The notes beneath the pieces were generated by a model. That model was not told the origin of the DNA and did not search any database. It saw only the letters and a program-made list of their open reading frames with translations. Both the position numbers and the translations under genes were made by a program. A stretch of 64,000 nt of DNA from Haliscomenobacter hydrossis DSM 1100. Its GTDB lineage: Bacteria > Bacteroidota > Bacteroidia > Chitinophagales > Saprospiraceae. Where the stretch lies: NCBI RefSeq assembly GCF_000212735.1, contig NC_015510.1, positions 3,436,315 to 3,500,314 on the forward strand, read 5' to 3'. Shown here in pieces: positions 35,772 to 43,508 of the stretch (positions are counted from its first letter, which is position 1; each line of letters begins with the position of its first letter).

Positions 35772-36500
35772 TTATTTATTTTCAATTTTATTTAACAAGA
35801 TTCGGGCATTCTTTTGCTCCAAATGGTCTTCTTCCTCAAGAATAGCCAGCAATATTTCTTTGCTCTCCTCCCTATTCCCAGCTAAAAACAAGCTTGCCGC
35901 AAGGTACAATTCTGCTCTTTGATAATCATTGTACCCTAAGGTGATAAGTTCTTTAAAAACGATTTGTGCTTCTTTTAACTCTCCTGCTTTTAATGAAGCT
36001 ACTGCATAGTTATAGCGCAGTTGCAAATCTGTTTTATTCTGTTGATATTCAGCATTGAATAGTTCAGCGGACGAAAGGAATTCTCCGGCAAAAAACATTT
36101 GTTCGGCTTTTGATCGCAGTGCGCCTTTAGATCCTTTCGGATTGAGTTCTATTTCAAAACCTAAGTTGAGGGCTTCTTTTGATTGGTGTGTTTGCCAATT
36201 AAGCGTCACCCAAACCAAAGTCACAATCAGTATTGCCAGAGTAGCCGCAATAGACAGAATAGTCCGAAAAAATAGCTTTTTAGAAGGCGCAGGTACAGCC
36301 TCTACCAATGCTTTGACCCTTGCCCTATTTGGGTCAGCTTGTTCAAGCACACGAATCAACTTGGCATATGATTTGGCTTCTGCATAAAAAGCCTGATCTT
36401 CTTTTAATTTGCGTTTCAAGGCTTTTGCCTCTGCTCCGGTTAAAGTTCCTTTGAGGAACGATTCCAGGTTTTCTAGTTCTTGTGGTTCAATTGCCATCAT
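35772..36500 (-). CDS. Anti-sigma-like membrane protein with C-terminal TPRs
   Basis: A 242-aa single-pass protein. Residues 1-70 are helical and acidic (ELENLESFLKGTLTGAEAKA), like the cytoplasmic sigma-binding part of anti-sigma factors but without zinc ligands. A transmembrane helix spans about 77-100 (FFRTILSIAATLAILIVTLV). The remainder forms TPR-like repeats (LRYNYAVASLKAGELKEAQI), placed outside the cytoplasm. It starts 9 bp after the sigma gene on the same strand, strongly suggesting it controls that sigma factor. The external TPRs would be natural docking sites for a TPR-CHAT protease. Confidence 0.78.
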   Translation of the reverse strand: MMAIEPQELENLESFLKGTLTGAEAKALKRKLKEDQAFYAEAKSYAKLIRVLEQADPNRARVKALVEAVPAPSKKLFFRTILSIAATLAILIVTLVWVTLNWQTHQSKEALNLGFEIELNPKGSKGALRSKAEQMFFAGEFLSSAELFNAEYQQNKTDLQLRYNYAVASLKAGELKEAQIVFKELITLGYNDYQRAELYLAASLFLAGNREESKEILLAILEEEDHLEQKNARILLNKIENK

Positions 36501-36509
36501 TTTTGTTTT

Positions 36510-37061
36510 TTAAAGTCCCATTAATTTCCTCAGCTTTTCGATGCAGGCAAATTTTCGTTGCCGACAGTTGCCTTCGTTACGTAAGTCTGGCATTATTTCT
36601 AATATTTCTAAACAGCTTAAATCTTCCCAATAATATAGTTTCAGCAATTTTTGACACACTGGTGATAAGTCATGAAGGTTATTTGATAATTGTTGGATCA
36701 AGACCAATTTTTCATCATCTGGCTCATCACTATCTTCTTCTGCAAGATCAAACAAATCTGAAAATTCCTTGCATGCTTCTCTTTTTCGAAAAAACTCTAA
36801 CCATTTATTAGCACCAATACCAGCAATATAGGCACTGATGGTTGAGGTCAGTATTTTAGTTCCCCCATTTTTCATCTTTCGAGAGAACACAATCATGGTT
36901 TCCTGAAATACATCATTAATGTCCTCATGATTAACCTCTCCCCTTTTTTTCGCATTTGAGAAGAAAGGCCCAATGTTTTCCACTATAATAATCTCCAAAG
37001 CTCTATTAAATTGCTCGTCGTCACCAGAATCCAGCATTCGAATGAGGTCATCTTGCTCCAT
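36510..37061 (-). CDS. ECF-like sigma factor of the protease island
   Basis: A 183-aa sigma-70 family protein. Region 2 is recognisable (HEDINDVFQETMIVFSRKM, then AYIAGIGANKWLEFFRKRE). Region 4 is divergent but still carries the helix-turn-helix pattern (PVCQKLLKLYYWEDLSCLEI). It differs strongly from the other ECF factor in this window. It has its own -7 box (TATATTTG at 37104-37111) overlapped by a 27-bp palindrome, and leads the run anti-sigma, unknown, subtilase. Likely autoregulated; targets unknown. Confidence 0.85.
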   Translation of the reverse strand: MEQDDLIRMLDSGDDEQFNRALEIIIVENIGPFFSNAKKRGEVNHEDINDVFQETMIVFSRKMKNGGTKILTSTISAYIAGIGANKWLEFFRKREACKEFSDLFDLAEEDSDEPDDEKLVLIQQLSNNLHDLSPVCQKLLKLYYWEDLSCLEILEIMPDLRNEGNCRQRKFACIEKLRKLMGL

Positions 37062-37089
37062 ATACCTAACTGATTATTGGGCGAAACTT

Positions 37090-37116
37090 AAATGTATACT
37101 TTGCAAATATACATTT
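37090..37116. promoter_or_regulatory. Operator-like palindrome over the sigma promoter
   Basis: AAATGTATA (37090-37098) and TATACATTT (37108-37116) are perfect 9-bp arms around CTTTGCAAA. A further related half-site, TGTACATTT, follows at 37122-37130. The minus-strand -7 box lies inside, so a bound protein would block or position RNA polymerase. Confidence 0.65.
37104..37111 (-). promoter_or_regulatory. -7 box of the protease-island sigma gene
   Basis: Minus strand reads TATATTTG, a full TAnnTTTG match, about 43 bases before the sigma ATG at 37061. A TTG lies 23 bases further upstream, slightly beyond the usual spacing. Confidence 0.6.
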
Positions 37117-37129
37117 ACACATGTACATT

Positions 37130-37489
37130 TCACCCAATTGAATCAGAATTCTGCTGGCGTTTAGTTTTAGGTGGGGGGTAAATGTTGAACAGCCCTTCAG
37201 TGGCATCTGTTCCAGCGTAACCAATGGCGATTATGGCGACGATGTTGTTGCCGATCAACGGTTCATCGGGGGCTTGTTGGATCAGGAGTAAGCTCAAACA
37301 ACCGATCACCAACCCAATGAAGAGACCAATCAATAATCGACGGAAATCTAGTTCTTTGCTCAGGGTAGATTCTTTCGAGGCGGCGATCTGAACGGTTTTG
37401 CGCAAACCAATTAACGTTCTAATGGATTGACCCAATAGCCCCAATATACCACCCATTGCGATCAGGGGTAAATAATCCAATGCTATCAT
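37130..37489 (-). CDS. Small membrane protein upstream of the sigma gene
   Basis: A 119-aa protein with about three hydrophobic stretches (LPLIAMGGILGLLGQSI, LLIGLFIGLVIGCLSLLLI, NIVAIIAIGYAGTDATEG) and a polar tail with IYPPPKTKRQ. It is not a recognised family, although similar small membrane proteins seem to sit near CHAT genes (recollection, not checked). The ATG at 37489 is chosen because a -7 box at 37577-37584 puts the transcript start near 37571, downstream of an in-frame start at 37579. Its stop lies 68 bp before the sigma ATG. Confidence 0.6.
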   Translation of the reverse strand: MIALDYLPLIAMGGILGLLGQSIRTLIGLRKTVQIAASKESTLSKELDFRRLLIGLFIGLVIGCLSLLLIQQAPDEPLIGNNIVAIIAIGYAGTDATEGLFNIYPPPKTKRQQNSDSIG

Positions 37490-37576
37490 TCTTTTGCTAT
37501 TTAAATTCTGGCCACGGCTTGGACGATATACTGGTTCACTAATTATAGGTTGTTTGTTAAGGATGCAATTAAAACC

Positions 37577-37584
37577 CAAAAGTA
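37577..37584 (-). promoter_or_regulatory. -7 box upstream of the small membrane protein
   Basis: Minus strand reads TACTTTTG. It predicts a leader of about 80 bases before the ATG at 37489 and excludes the longer frame. Confidence 0.45.
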
Positions 37585-37813
37585 TCTCTGCACGTAATTT
37601 AAGGGTAATAATATTGCATCCAAGCCAATGGTCAGCAAAAATGAATAAATAATTCAGGGTTCAGTCTACTTAGGACCGGAGTACACAATTTTTCTGGACA
37701 CATACTGACGTGTTCATTCCCTCTGTGATTATTAAGTGAAAAAGTTGAACTGTCAAGTATATATGACGGAAGTGGAGAAAACGTTAGGAGAAAATTCAAA
37801 AAATATTTTGTTT

Positions 37814-38824
37814 CTAATCATTCTTATCTTTTTCTTCATCAAACACCTCCCCCTCAAACTCCGTCTTCACCGCCTGCGCATTGTACCCCTGCTCTGTCAA
37901 CCACTTGCTAAATTGCTCCGTGTACCCATGCGTGGCGATGATATTTTCAGCGCCTGTAGCGGCAATCGCCCGATTCAATTCGTCCCAATCGGCGTGGTCG
38001 CTGAGGATGAAGCCCCGATCGGCCTTGCGCTGGAGGTATGCATCTCTAATGGCCATCCAACCCGAGGCAATGCCCAACGATGAAGGGGTAAAACGCCGCA
38101 CCCAGGGTGCATCCACAGCTGAAGGTGGCGCAATGATGATGCCTCCGGCAATTTGATTTTTTTTGGTGTTTTGCGCCAGGCGACTTGATTTGGGCAGGGG
38201 TATGCCTTGGGCACGCAATACTTCATTGACGTTTTCTACCGCCCCGTGGGTAAAGATGGGACCTATATCAGGGTTCAATCCCTGCATGATGCGCTGGGCT
38301 TTGCCAAGGGCATAACCAGTTAGTACCGTGATTTTTCCTTCCGACTGGTTTTGAATCCACCAGGCATTGATGTCGGTAAAAACCTGTGCCTGGGGTTGCC
38401 ATTTGTACAGGGGCAAGCCAAAAGTGCATTCCGTGATAAAAGTATGGCAAGGAATGGATTCGAAAGCTTCAGCCAGTCCGTCGTTTTCGAGTTTGTAATC
38501 GCCGGAAGCCACCCAGATTTCGCCCTGGTATTCTACCCGAATTTGGGCCGAGCCGACGATGTGTCCGGCGGGATGGAAGGAAAAGCGCACCCCGTTGATC
38601 AGGCGGGATTCACCGTAGTCTACAGTTTCAATGTTGATGGGGCCTAAACGATGGCGAATGACGGGTCGAGCGCTGCGGGTACACAAATAATAATCGTGTC
38701 CTGGGCGAGCGTGGTCGCCGTGCCCATGGGTGATTAAAGCACGTTTGACGGGTTTCCATGGGTCGATGTAAACGTCGGCCTGGGCACAATAGATTCCACG
38801 ATCGGTAAATTCGAGCAGGGCCAC
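37814..38824 (-). CDS. Ligase-associated DNA exonuclease (metallo-beta-lactamase fold)
   Basis: A 336-aa metal-dependent nuclease of the MBL/beta-CASP-like type usually encoded beside ATP-dependent DNA ligase and an Lhr-type helicase. Metal ligands are in THGHGDHARPGH, then HPAGHIVGS, SGDYK and SDHADWDEL. It starts with GTG, whose G is the last base of the porD stop, so translation is coupled. The ligase and helicase partners are not adjacent in this window, which is unusual for this family. Confidence 0.88.
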   Translation of the reverse strand: MALLEFTDRGIYCAQADVYIDPWKPVKRALITHGHGDHARPGHDYYLCTRSARPVIRHRLGPINIETVDYGESRLINGVRFSFHPAGHIVGSAQIRVEYQGEIWVASGDYKLENDGLAEAFESIPCHTFITECTFGLPLYKWQPQAQVFTDINAWWIQNQSEGKITVLTGYALGKAQRIMQGLNPDIGPIFTHGAVENVNEVLRAQGIPLPKSSRLAQNTKKNQIAGGIIIAPPSAVDAPWVRRFTPSSLGIASGWMAIRDAYLQRKADRGFILSDHADWDELNRAIAATGAENIIATHGYTEQFSKWLTEQGYNAQAVKTEFEGEVFDEEKDKND

Positions 38825-39753
38825 TATTGCCGCAATTGCCGATAATTGTTGGCGTTGGTAGGGTCAATCCGCGACATCACGTCGGCCACCCGGTCTTTTT
38901 CATCGGGCGTACCCATGCGGAAAATCTCCATAATTTCCTTCGATTTTGCCGAAAGAAACAATTGCATTAGAATGGTATTCGGGTAGGTATCAAAGGACTT
39001 GCGGGCGTTTTCGAGGGTCTTGGAGATGATCGAACGCCCTTTGGCCGGGTCTTGCGACATTTGGTCCAACCCCAAACGGTGATACACGTATTGGAGTTCA
39101 CGCATGGGTTTCATTCTTGGGGACAGCCAGTTTTCAACGATCCAGAAGCGGTTGCGGTTGTTGCCTTCGATGGAGCTCCAGCCGCGGCCTTGTACTGCTG
39201 CGGCACTTTGGGCAACGTTGACGATGTTTTGGGCTGCCTGAAAATGGTCAGACCCACCATTCAAGGCAAAAGAATCGTAATCCATGCCCAAAATGATGTG
39301 GATGTAAAAAGCCACGACCTGCGAGAGGTTATCGTTAAAAAGGGTTTTGCTGAACTGGAGGGGTTGAAACTGCTCGTATTTAAAAGTGATTTCGCGGTCA
39401 ATAAAGTTGAACAAGGTTGTTTCCTTACTGCTGCCGAAAATCGGACGAGACGCCTGAATGGCCAATTCCGCCGTGTAAACGTTGGGGATGGTTTTTTGGC
39501 TTTTATCGGTTGCCTCTCCATTGATGGTCAGCAGGATATTGCCTTTGATGCGCTCTTCAGGGCGAAACTCGTCTTCCGTCCACTTGCTGCTGTTGACAAA
39601 TTCTTTGAGCGATTGTTCCAGGCCATTGAATACAGCTGGATCAGCGGTAAGCAAACGTTGAATGTTGACTTTAACCGTAAAATTGAGTTCTTGAGCAGAG
39701 AGCACAGATAGCCCGGAAACCAGCAAGATGATGAGGATAAAAAACTTTCGCAT
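38824..39753 (-). CDS. porD: PorD-like T9SS-associated protein (DUF4835)
   Basis: A 309-aa exported protein with a signal peptide (FFILIILLVSGLSVLSA) and the DUF4835 pattern (ELNFTVKVNIQRLL at the mature start, FIDREITFKYEQFQPLQF, MDYDSFALNGGSDHFQ). PorD is required for type IX secretion in Porphyromonas, with an unclear mechanical role. The gene order bamD, rpoZ, coaBC, porD is widespread in Bacteroidota. The ATG at 39753 is preferred to a TTG at 39765. Confidence 0.88.
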   Translation of the reverse strand: MRKFFILIILLVSGLSVLSAQELNFTVKVNIQRLLTADPAVFNGLEQSLKEFVNSSKWTEDEFRPEERIKGNILLTINGEATDKSQKTIPNVYTAELAIQASRPIFGSSKETTLFNFIDREITFKYEQFQPLQFSKTLFNDNLSQVVAFYIHIILGMDYDSFALNGGSDHFQAAQNIVNVAQSAAAVQGRGWSSIEGNNRNRFWIVENWLSPRMKPMRELQYVYHRLGLDQMSQDPAKGRSIISKTLENARKSFDTYPNTILMQLFLSAKSKEIMEIFRMGTPDEKDRVADVMSRIDPTNANNYRQLRQ

Positions 39754-39765
39754 AGCATTAGCCAA

Positions 39766-40959
39766 TTAAACCTTGAACAAATCGATCATTGCCTGGAGAA
39801 TGTCCTCCGCTACGGCATGTTTTGACTTTAACTCAAAATCGCGTTTCTTATTGTCCCTGAAAAGGATACTGATTTTATTGGTATCGTGGTTAAAACCGGC
39901 ACCCGAATCGCGCAGGGAATTCAATACGATGAAGTCGAAGTTCTTTCTTTCCAGTTTGCCCTGGGCGTGTTGTTCTTCATCGTTGGTTTCCAGGGCAAAC
40001 CCGATCAAGAACTGCCCCGGTTTCTTCATTTGACCCAAATCCGCAGCGATGTCCGGGTTTTTGACCAAATCGAGCTGCAACTCCTCCCCTTTTTTCTTGA
40101 TCTTTTCGGTGGCGACTGTTTTGGGGCGGTAATCAGCTACCGCAGCAGCCAAAATGGCCGCATCAAACTGGGGATAGTGCAGCAAAGCTGCCTCATGCAT
40201 TTCACGAGCCGTTTCTACGTTGATGACCCGTACATTTTTTTCTTGCGGGCTTAGTTTTGAGGGACCGAGTACAAGCGTCACTTCAGCTCCACGGCGTGCG
40301 GCGGCATCGGCCAGCGCTATGCCCATTTTGCCCGATGAGCGATTGCCGATAAAGCGCACTGGATCGATGGGTTCGTAAGTGGGGCCAGCGGTGAGCAGGA
40401 TTTTTTTACCCTTGAGGTCTTGACTTTGGGTGAAAAATTGCTCCAGGTAGGCCACAATTTCTTCGGGTTCGGCCATACGCCCTTCACCGGAAAGCCCACT
40501 GGCCAGTTCGCCTACGCCCACGGGGATCAAATGATTGCCATATCCTTGCAAACGTTGCACATTGTTGCGGCTGGCCGGATGGTGCCACATATCGAGATCC
40601 ATCGCTGGCGCAAAAAATACCGGGCAGCGCGCCGAAAGGTAGGCGGCCACCAGAATATTGTCACAAATGCCGTTGGCCAGCTTGGCGAGCGTAGTTGCGG
40701 TTACAGGAGCAATCACCATAACATCGGCCCATAAGCCTAGCTCAACGTGGTTGTTCCAGCCCGATTCCGAACTCACTTCACTGAAAACTGGCCGCTTGGA
40801 AAGGGTAGAAAGGGTAAGTGGCGTGATAAAGGACTGCGCCGAAGGCGTCATCAGAATTTGTACCTCTGCTCCAGCTTTGATGAGAAGGCGGGTGAGTATC
40901 GCCGATTTGTAAGCAGCAATACTGCCGGAGATGCCGAGGATGATTTTTTTGCCTTGCAT
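39766..40959 (-). CDS. coaBC: Bifunctional phosphopantothenoylcysteine decarboxylase / phosphopantothenate-cysteine ligase
   Basis: A 397-aa two-domain enzyme of coenzyme A synthesis. The CoaC half (residues 1-185) binds FMN: GISGSIAAYKSAIL, PATATTLAKLANG-like APVTATTLAKLANG, and PAMDLDMWHHPASRNN with the active His. The CoaB half contains LLTAGPTYEPIDPVRFIGN, SGKMGIALADAAARRG, AAVADYRPK and KIKKKG. Length and motifs are standard. It lies between rpoZ and porD. Confidence 0.95.
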   Translation of the reverse strand: MQGKKIILGISGSIAAYKSAILTRLLIKAGAEVQILMTPSAQSFITPLTLSTLSKRPVFSEVSSESGWNNHVELGLWADVMVIAPVTATTLAKLANGICDNILVAAYLSARCPVFFAPAMDLDMWHHPASRNNVQRLQGYGNHLIPVGVGELASGLSGEGRMAEPEEIVAYLEQFFTQSQDLKGKKILLTAGPTYEPIDPVRFIGNRSSGKMGIALADAAARRGAEVTLVLGPSKLSPQEKNVRVINVETAREMHEAALLHYPQFDAAILAAAVADYRPKTVATEKIKKKGEELQLDLVKNPDIAADLGQMKKPGQFLIGFALETNDEEQHAQGKLERKNFDFIVLNSLRDSGAGFNHDTNKISILFRDNKKRDFELKSKHAVAEDILQAMIDLFKV

Positions 40960-40963
40960 TTAA

Positions 40964-41077
40964 ATTAAAAGTGAAAAATGAAAAATGAAAAATAGCATAC
41001 CATTGTTCGCTAAGCGTATAATTACGCAAATGCAACATGGTGTATTATTTTTCATTTTTCACTTTTAATTTTTCATT
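40964..41077. repeat. Intergenic palindrome, TGAAAAA-word type
   Basis: Left arm 40964-40994 and right arm 41043-41077 share a 23-bp inverted match made of TGAAAAA words. The 48-base middle contains a smaller CCAT/ATGG stem. It separates rpoZ from coaBC and overlaps the rpoZ stop. Confidence 0.75.
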
Positions 41078-41417
41078 CTTGAGGGCGTTTTTTCCGCTCT
41101 ACATAACGGAAAGCAATTTCATTGTTCAGGAATTCCTCCGTAGCAATGATGGCGGGGTTGGGCAAACGCTCATAAAACTTGGAGATTTCGATTTGCTCCT
41201 TGTTTTCGCTGATTTCCTCGATGGTATCAGAATTTACCGCAAACTCTTCCAGTTTGTTGTGCAATTCGTGCTTGAGGTCTACACTCAATTGACGAGCACG
41301 TTTGGTGATGATCGCCAGGGATTCGTATACATTAGCCGATTTGCGGGCTATTGCGTCCATGTTGCGCGCACGCACGTTAGGATCCAGACCCTGCACTTTG
41401 GTTTTGATATCGGACAT
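41073..41417 (-). CDS. rpoZ: RNA polymerase omega subunit (Rpb6-like)
   Basis: A 114-aa protein that helps assemble and stabilise RNA polymerase. The Rpb6/omega signature is seen in ARNMDAIARKSANVYESLAI and ITKRARQL, followed by a helical tail ending LNNEIAFRYVERKKR, typical of Bacteroidota omega. Its start lies 41 bp inside the 3' end of bamD, so translation of the two is coupled. Confidence 0.88.
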   Translation of the reverse strand: MSDIKTKVQGLDPNVRARNMDAIARKSANVYESLAIITKRARQLSVDLKHELHNKLEEFAVNSDTIEEISENKEQIEISKFYERLPNPAIIATEEFLNNEIAFRYVERKKRPQE

Positions 41418-42231
41418 TGGTCAACAATTTTAACTGTTTATTGGAATTGTCCTGAATGCTTTGTACTTCACGCAAGCTGACCGATTTGGGGTAGCGCTCC
41501 AAAAACTCTGCGGCCAAACGGCGGCATTCTTTGAAACGTTCCTCCCTTTTGTCCAGGATGCTATTGACCGCTAGGTCATAGTACGAACGCAGGATCATTA
41601 AACGCACTTCTTCGGCGTTTTTGGTTTCAGGAAAATCTTTCAGCAGGTTTTCGAATGAACTAACTGCCGATTGGTAGTACCGCAAATTGAAGTACAGTTT
41701 TCCTTCCTCAAAAGCCTTGGTTTCTAGTTTTGACCGCAATTGATCAATCAATTTATTGCATTCCGCCACCCGCTTGCTATCAGGATAGGAATTGACAAAA
41801 AATTCGAACTCCTCGATGGCCTGACCAGTATTGCCCTGATCCAAACGAAAAGTAGGCGACTCCTGGTATTGGGCGTAAGCAGACATGAATTCTGATTCCT
41901 CCCGCAAGGGGCTGGCACCATAGGTGTTGGCAAAGGTTTTGAAGTGATAAGAAGCAGACGTATAGCTCTGTAAATTGTAGAACGTATAAGCATACTTGAA
42001 GAACACATCCTCGGCCTCCTTTGTTCCCCTTACGTTGGGGATGATCATTTCCAAGAGGGTTTGAGACTTTTGCCACTCTTCCGCCTGGTAATATTCCAGG
42101 GCTTTGGCGTAAATATTTTTTACATCGCCACTGGTACGAATCTGTTCAAATTCACTTTTGCAGCCATTCAACAGCAAAAAGCTCATCAAACTCAAGACCA
42201 AAAAAGGTAAAATGGTGGTTTTCTTCTCCAT
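41377..42231 (-). CDS. bamD: Outer membrane assembly lipoprotein BamD
   Basis: A 284-aa lipoprotein (LMSFLLLNGC, lipid Cys at about residue 24) with five TPR-like repeats (KALEYYQAEEWQKSQTLLEM, FFKYAYTFYNLQSYTSASYH, GQAIEEFEFFVNSYPDSKRV). BamD is the essential partner of BamA in inserting outer-membrane beta-barrels. It heads the run bamD, rpoZ, coaBC, porD and is divergent from rplM. Confidence 0.93.
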   Translation of the reverse strand: MEKKTTILPFLVLSLMSFLLLNGCKSEFEQIRTSGDVKNIYAKALEYYQAEEWQKSQTLLEMIIPNVRGTKEAEDVFFKYAYTFYNLQSYTSASYHFKTFANTYGASPLREESEFMSAYAQYQESPTFRLDQGNTGQAIEEFEFFVNSYPDSKRVAECNKLIDQLRSKLETKAFEEGKLYFNLRYYQSAVSSFENLLKDFPETKNAEEVRLMILRSYYDLAVNSILDKREERFKECRRLAAEFLERYPKSVSLREVQSIQDNSNKQLKLLTNVRYQNQSAGSGS

Positions 42232-42397
42232 AGGGCTGCAAAATTACTGTATTCTCGTGAATTGCGCAATTCATTTTGATAAAGAATCAACTTGTGCTCA
42301 TCCGGTTGGTTGGTGATGAATAAAAAAGCAGTTCAAAAATTTTACTGTTTTTCAAGCACTTATGTTTTAATAGTTGATAATTTTTTTTGAAAAAAGC

Positions 42398-42428
42398 TTG
42401 CAAGAAGAAAAAAAGCAATTTACATTTG
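42398..42428 (+). promoter_or_regulatory. Ribosomal-protein operon promoter before rplM
   Basis: TTG at 42398-42400, a 20-base gap and TACATTTG at 42421-42428: a full Bacteroidota -33/-7 promoter. The leader to the GTG start at 42516 is about 80 bases and contains GCCAGCTGAGC, which could form a regulatory stem. Confidence 0.75.
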
Positions 42429-42515
42429 CACCGCTTTAAGGGGAGGCGTGATGCCAGCTGAGCTAGAAAGCACCAGAAATCAGCATTTTAATTGACTTTA
42501 CAAAAACATCGTTAA

Positions 42516-42968
42516 GTGGATACGTTAAGTTATAGAACGGTTCATGCGAAGAAAGAAAACTTGGAGCGCAAGTGGTATGTAATCGACGCGGAAGGCGAAG
42601 TTACAGCGGGCCGTTTGTTCTCTCAGGTTGCCCATATTTTGCGTGGCAAGAACAAACCGAATTTCACCCCTCACGTTGATACGGGTGATTATGTGATCAT
42701 CTTGAATGCAGGTAAAGTGCGCTTTACTGGCAACAAGATCAACCAAAAAGAGTACCAAACTTACTCTGGTTTCCAGGGTGGTCAGAAGCGCATGGTGGCT
42801 AAAGACCTCTTGTCTCGCAAACCCATCTATGTGGTAGAGCGTGGCATCAAGGGTATGCTGCCGAAGAACCGCTTGGGTCGTGCCATGGTGAAAAAATTGT
42901 TCGTGTACGAAGGTGCCGAGCATCCACATCAGGCGCAACAACCGATTGAGCTGACTTTCAAGAAGTAA
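42516..42968 (+). CDS. rplM: 50S ribosomal protein L13
   Basis: A 150-aa ribosomal protein needed early in 50S assembly. It carries the L13 signature ([55 protein letters not shown]). The start codon is GTG; the N-terminus [12 protein letters not shown] matches the usual Bacteroidota L13 start, so this start is well supported. It leads rplM-rpsI-rpsB-tsf. Confidence 0.96.
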   Translation: MDTLSYRTVHAKKENLERKWYVIDAEGEVTAGRLFSQVAHILRGKNKPNFTPHVDTGDYVIILNAGKVRFTGNKINQKEYQTYSGFQGGQKRMVAKDLLSRKPIYVVERGIKGMLPKNRLGRAMVKKLFVYEGAEHPHQAQQPIELTFKK

Positions 42969-43062
42969 AAATCTTCCCCCGCGAAAGCCTACGTCTTAGC
43001 ACGTGGGGTGGTTCGTGGGATTAACCAACCCGAGGTGATTGCCTTGGGATCATTAAGTCAAC

Positions 43063-43455
43063 ATGACGACTGAACAAATTAATGCCACCGGGAGGAGAAA
43101 AGCATCTGTAGCCCGGATTTATCTTAAAAAAGGCGAAGGCAAGATTGAGGTAAATGGCCGTGACTACAAGGAATACTTCCCACAAACGCACGTACAAATT
43201 GCGGTTATGGCTCCGTTGCAAGAAGTAGCGGTAGTTAACCTGTACGACATCAAAGTTAACGTTAATGGCGGCGGCTTTAAAGGCCAGGCTGAAGCAGTGC
43301 GCATGGCCATTTCCCGTGCCCTGATCCAGTTGAACGAAGACTTCCGCAAGCCATTGAAAGACCGTAAGTTCCTTACTCGCGATGCCCGCGAAGTGGAACG
43401 CAAGAAATACGGTAAGCCAAAGGCGCGCAAGAGCTTCCAGTTCTCCAAGCGTTAA
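43063..43455 (+). CDS. rpsI: 30S ribosomal protein S9
   Basis: A 130-aa ribosomal protein whose C-terminal tail reaches the P-site tRNA. Diagnostic features: ATGRRKASVARIYLKKGEG at the start, GGGFKGQAEAVRMAISRAL, and the conserved end RKSFQFSKR. It lies 94 bp after rplM; together they form the standard L13-S9 pair. Confidence 0.97.
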   Translation: MTTEQINATGRRKASVARIYLKKGEGKIEVNGRDYKEYFPQTHVQIAVMAPLQEVAVVNLYDIKVNVNGGGFKGQAEAVRMAISRALIQLNEDFRKPLKDRKFLTRDAREVERKKYGKPKARKSFQFSKR

Positions 43456-43508
43456 TGGAACTTTTATTTGTGGAAAAGTTTTCTTTCTAATTTTTTCAAT
43501 CCGGAATA

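Noticed and set aside
30593-37584. A type III-E CRISPR (Craspase) locus
   Set aside because: TPR-CHAT and sigma genes recall it, but there is no repeat-spacer array, no gRAMP-like effector and no Cas1/Cas2.
37660-37735. Possible insertion-sequence end near GGACACATACTGACGTGTTC
   Set aside because: A short inverted match only (GGACAC/GTGTTC); no transposase gene or second end was found.
37736-38083. Plus-strand frame starting MKKLNCQVYM
   Set aside because: Most of it lies antisense to the exonuclease gene, and the remaining 78 bp show no coding features.
42429-42515. rplM leader as a known ribosomal-protein autoregulatory RNA
   Set aside because: A short stem-forming stretch is present, but I could not match a recognised L13 leader structure.
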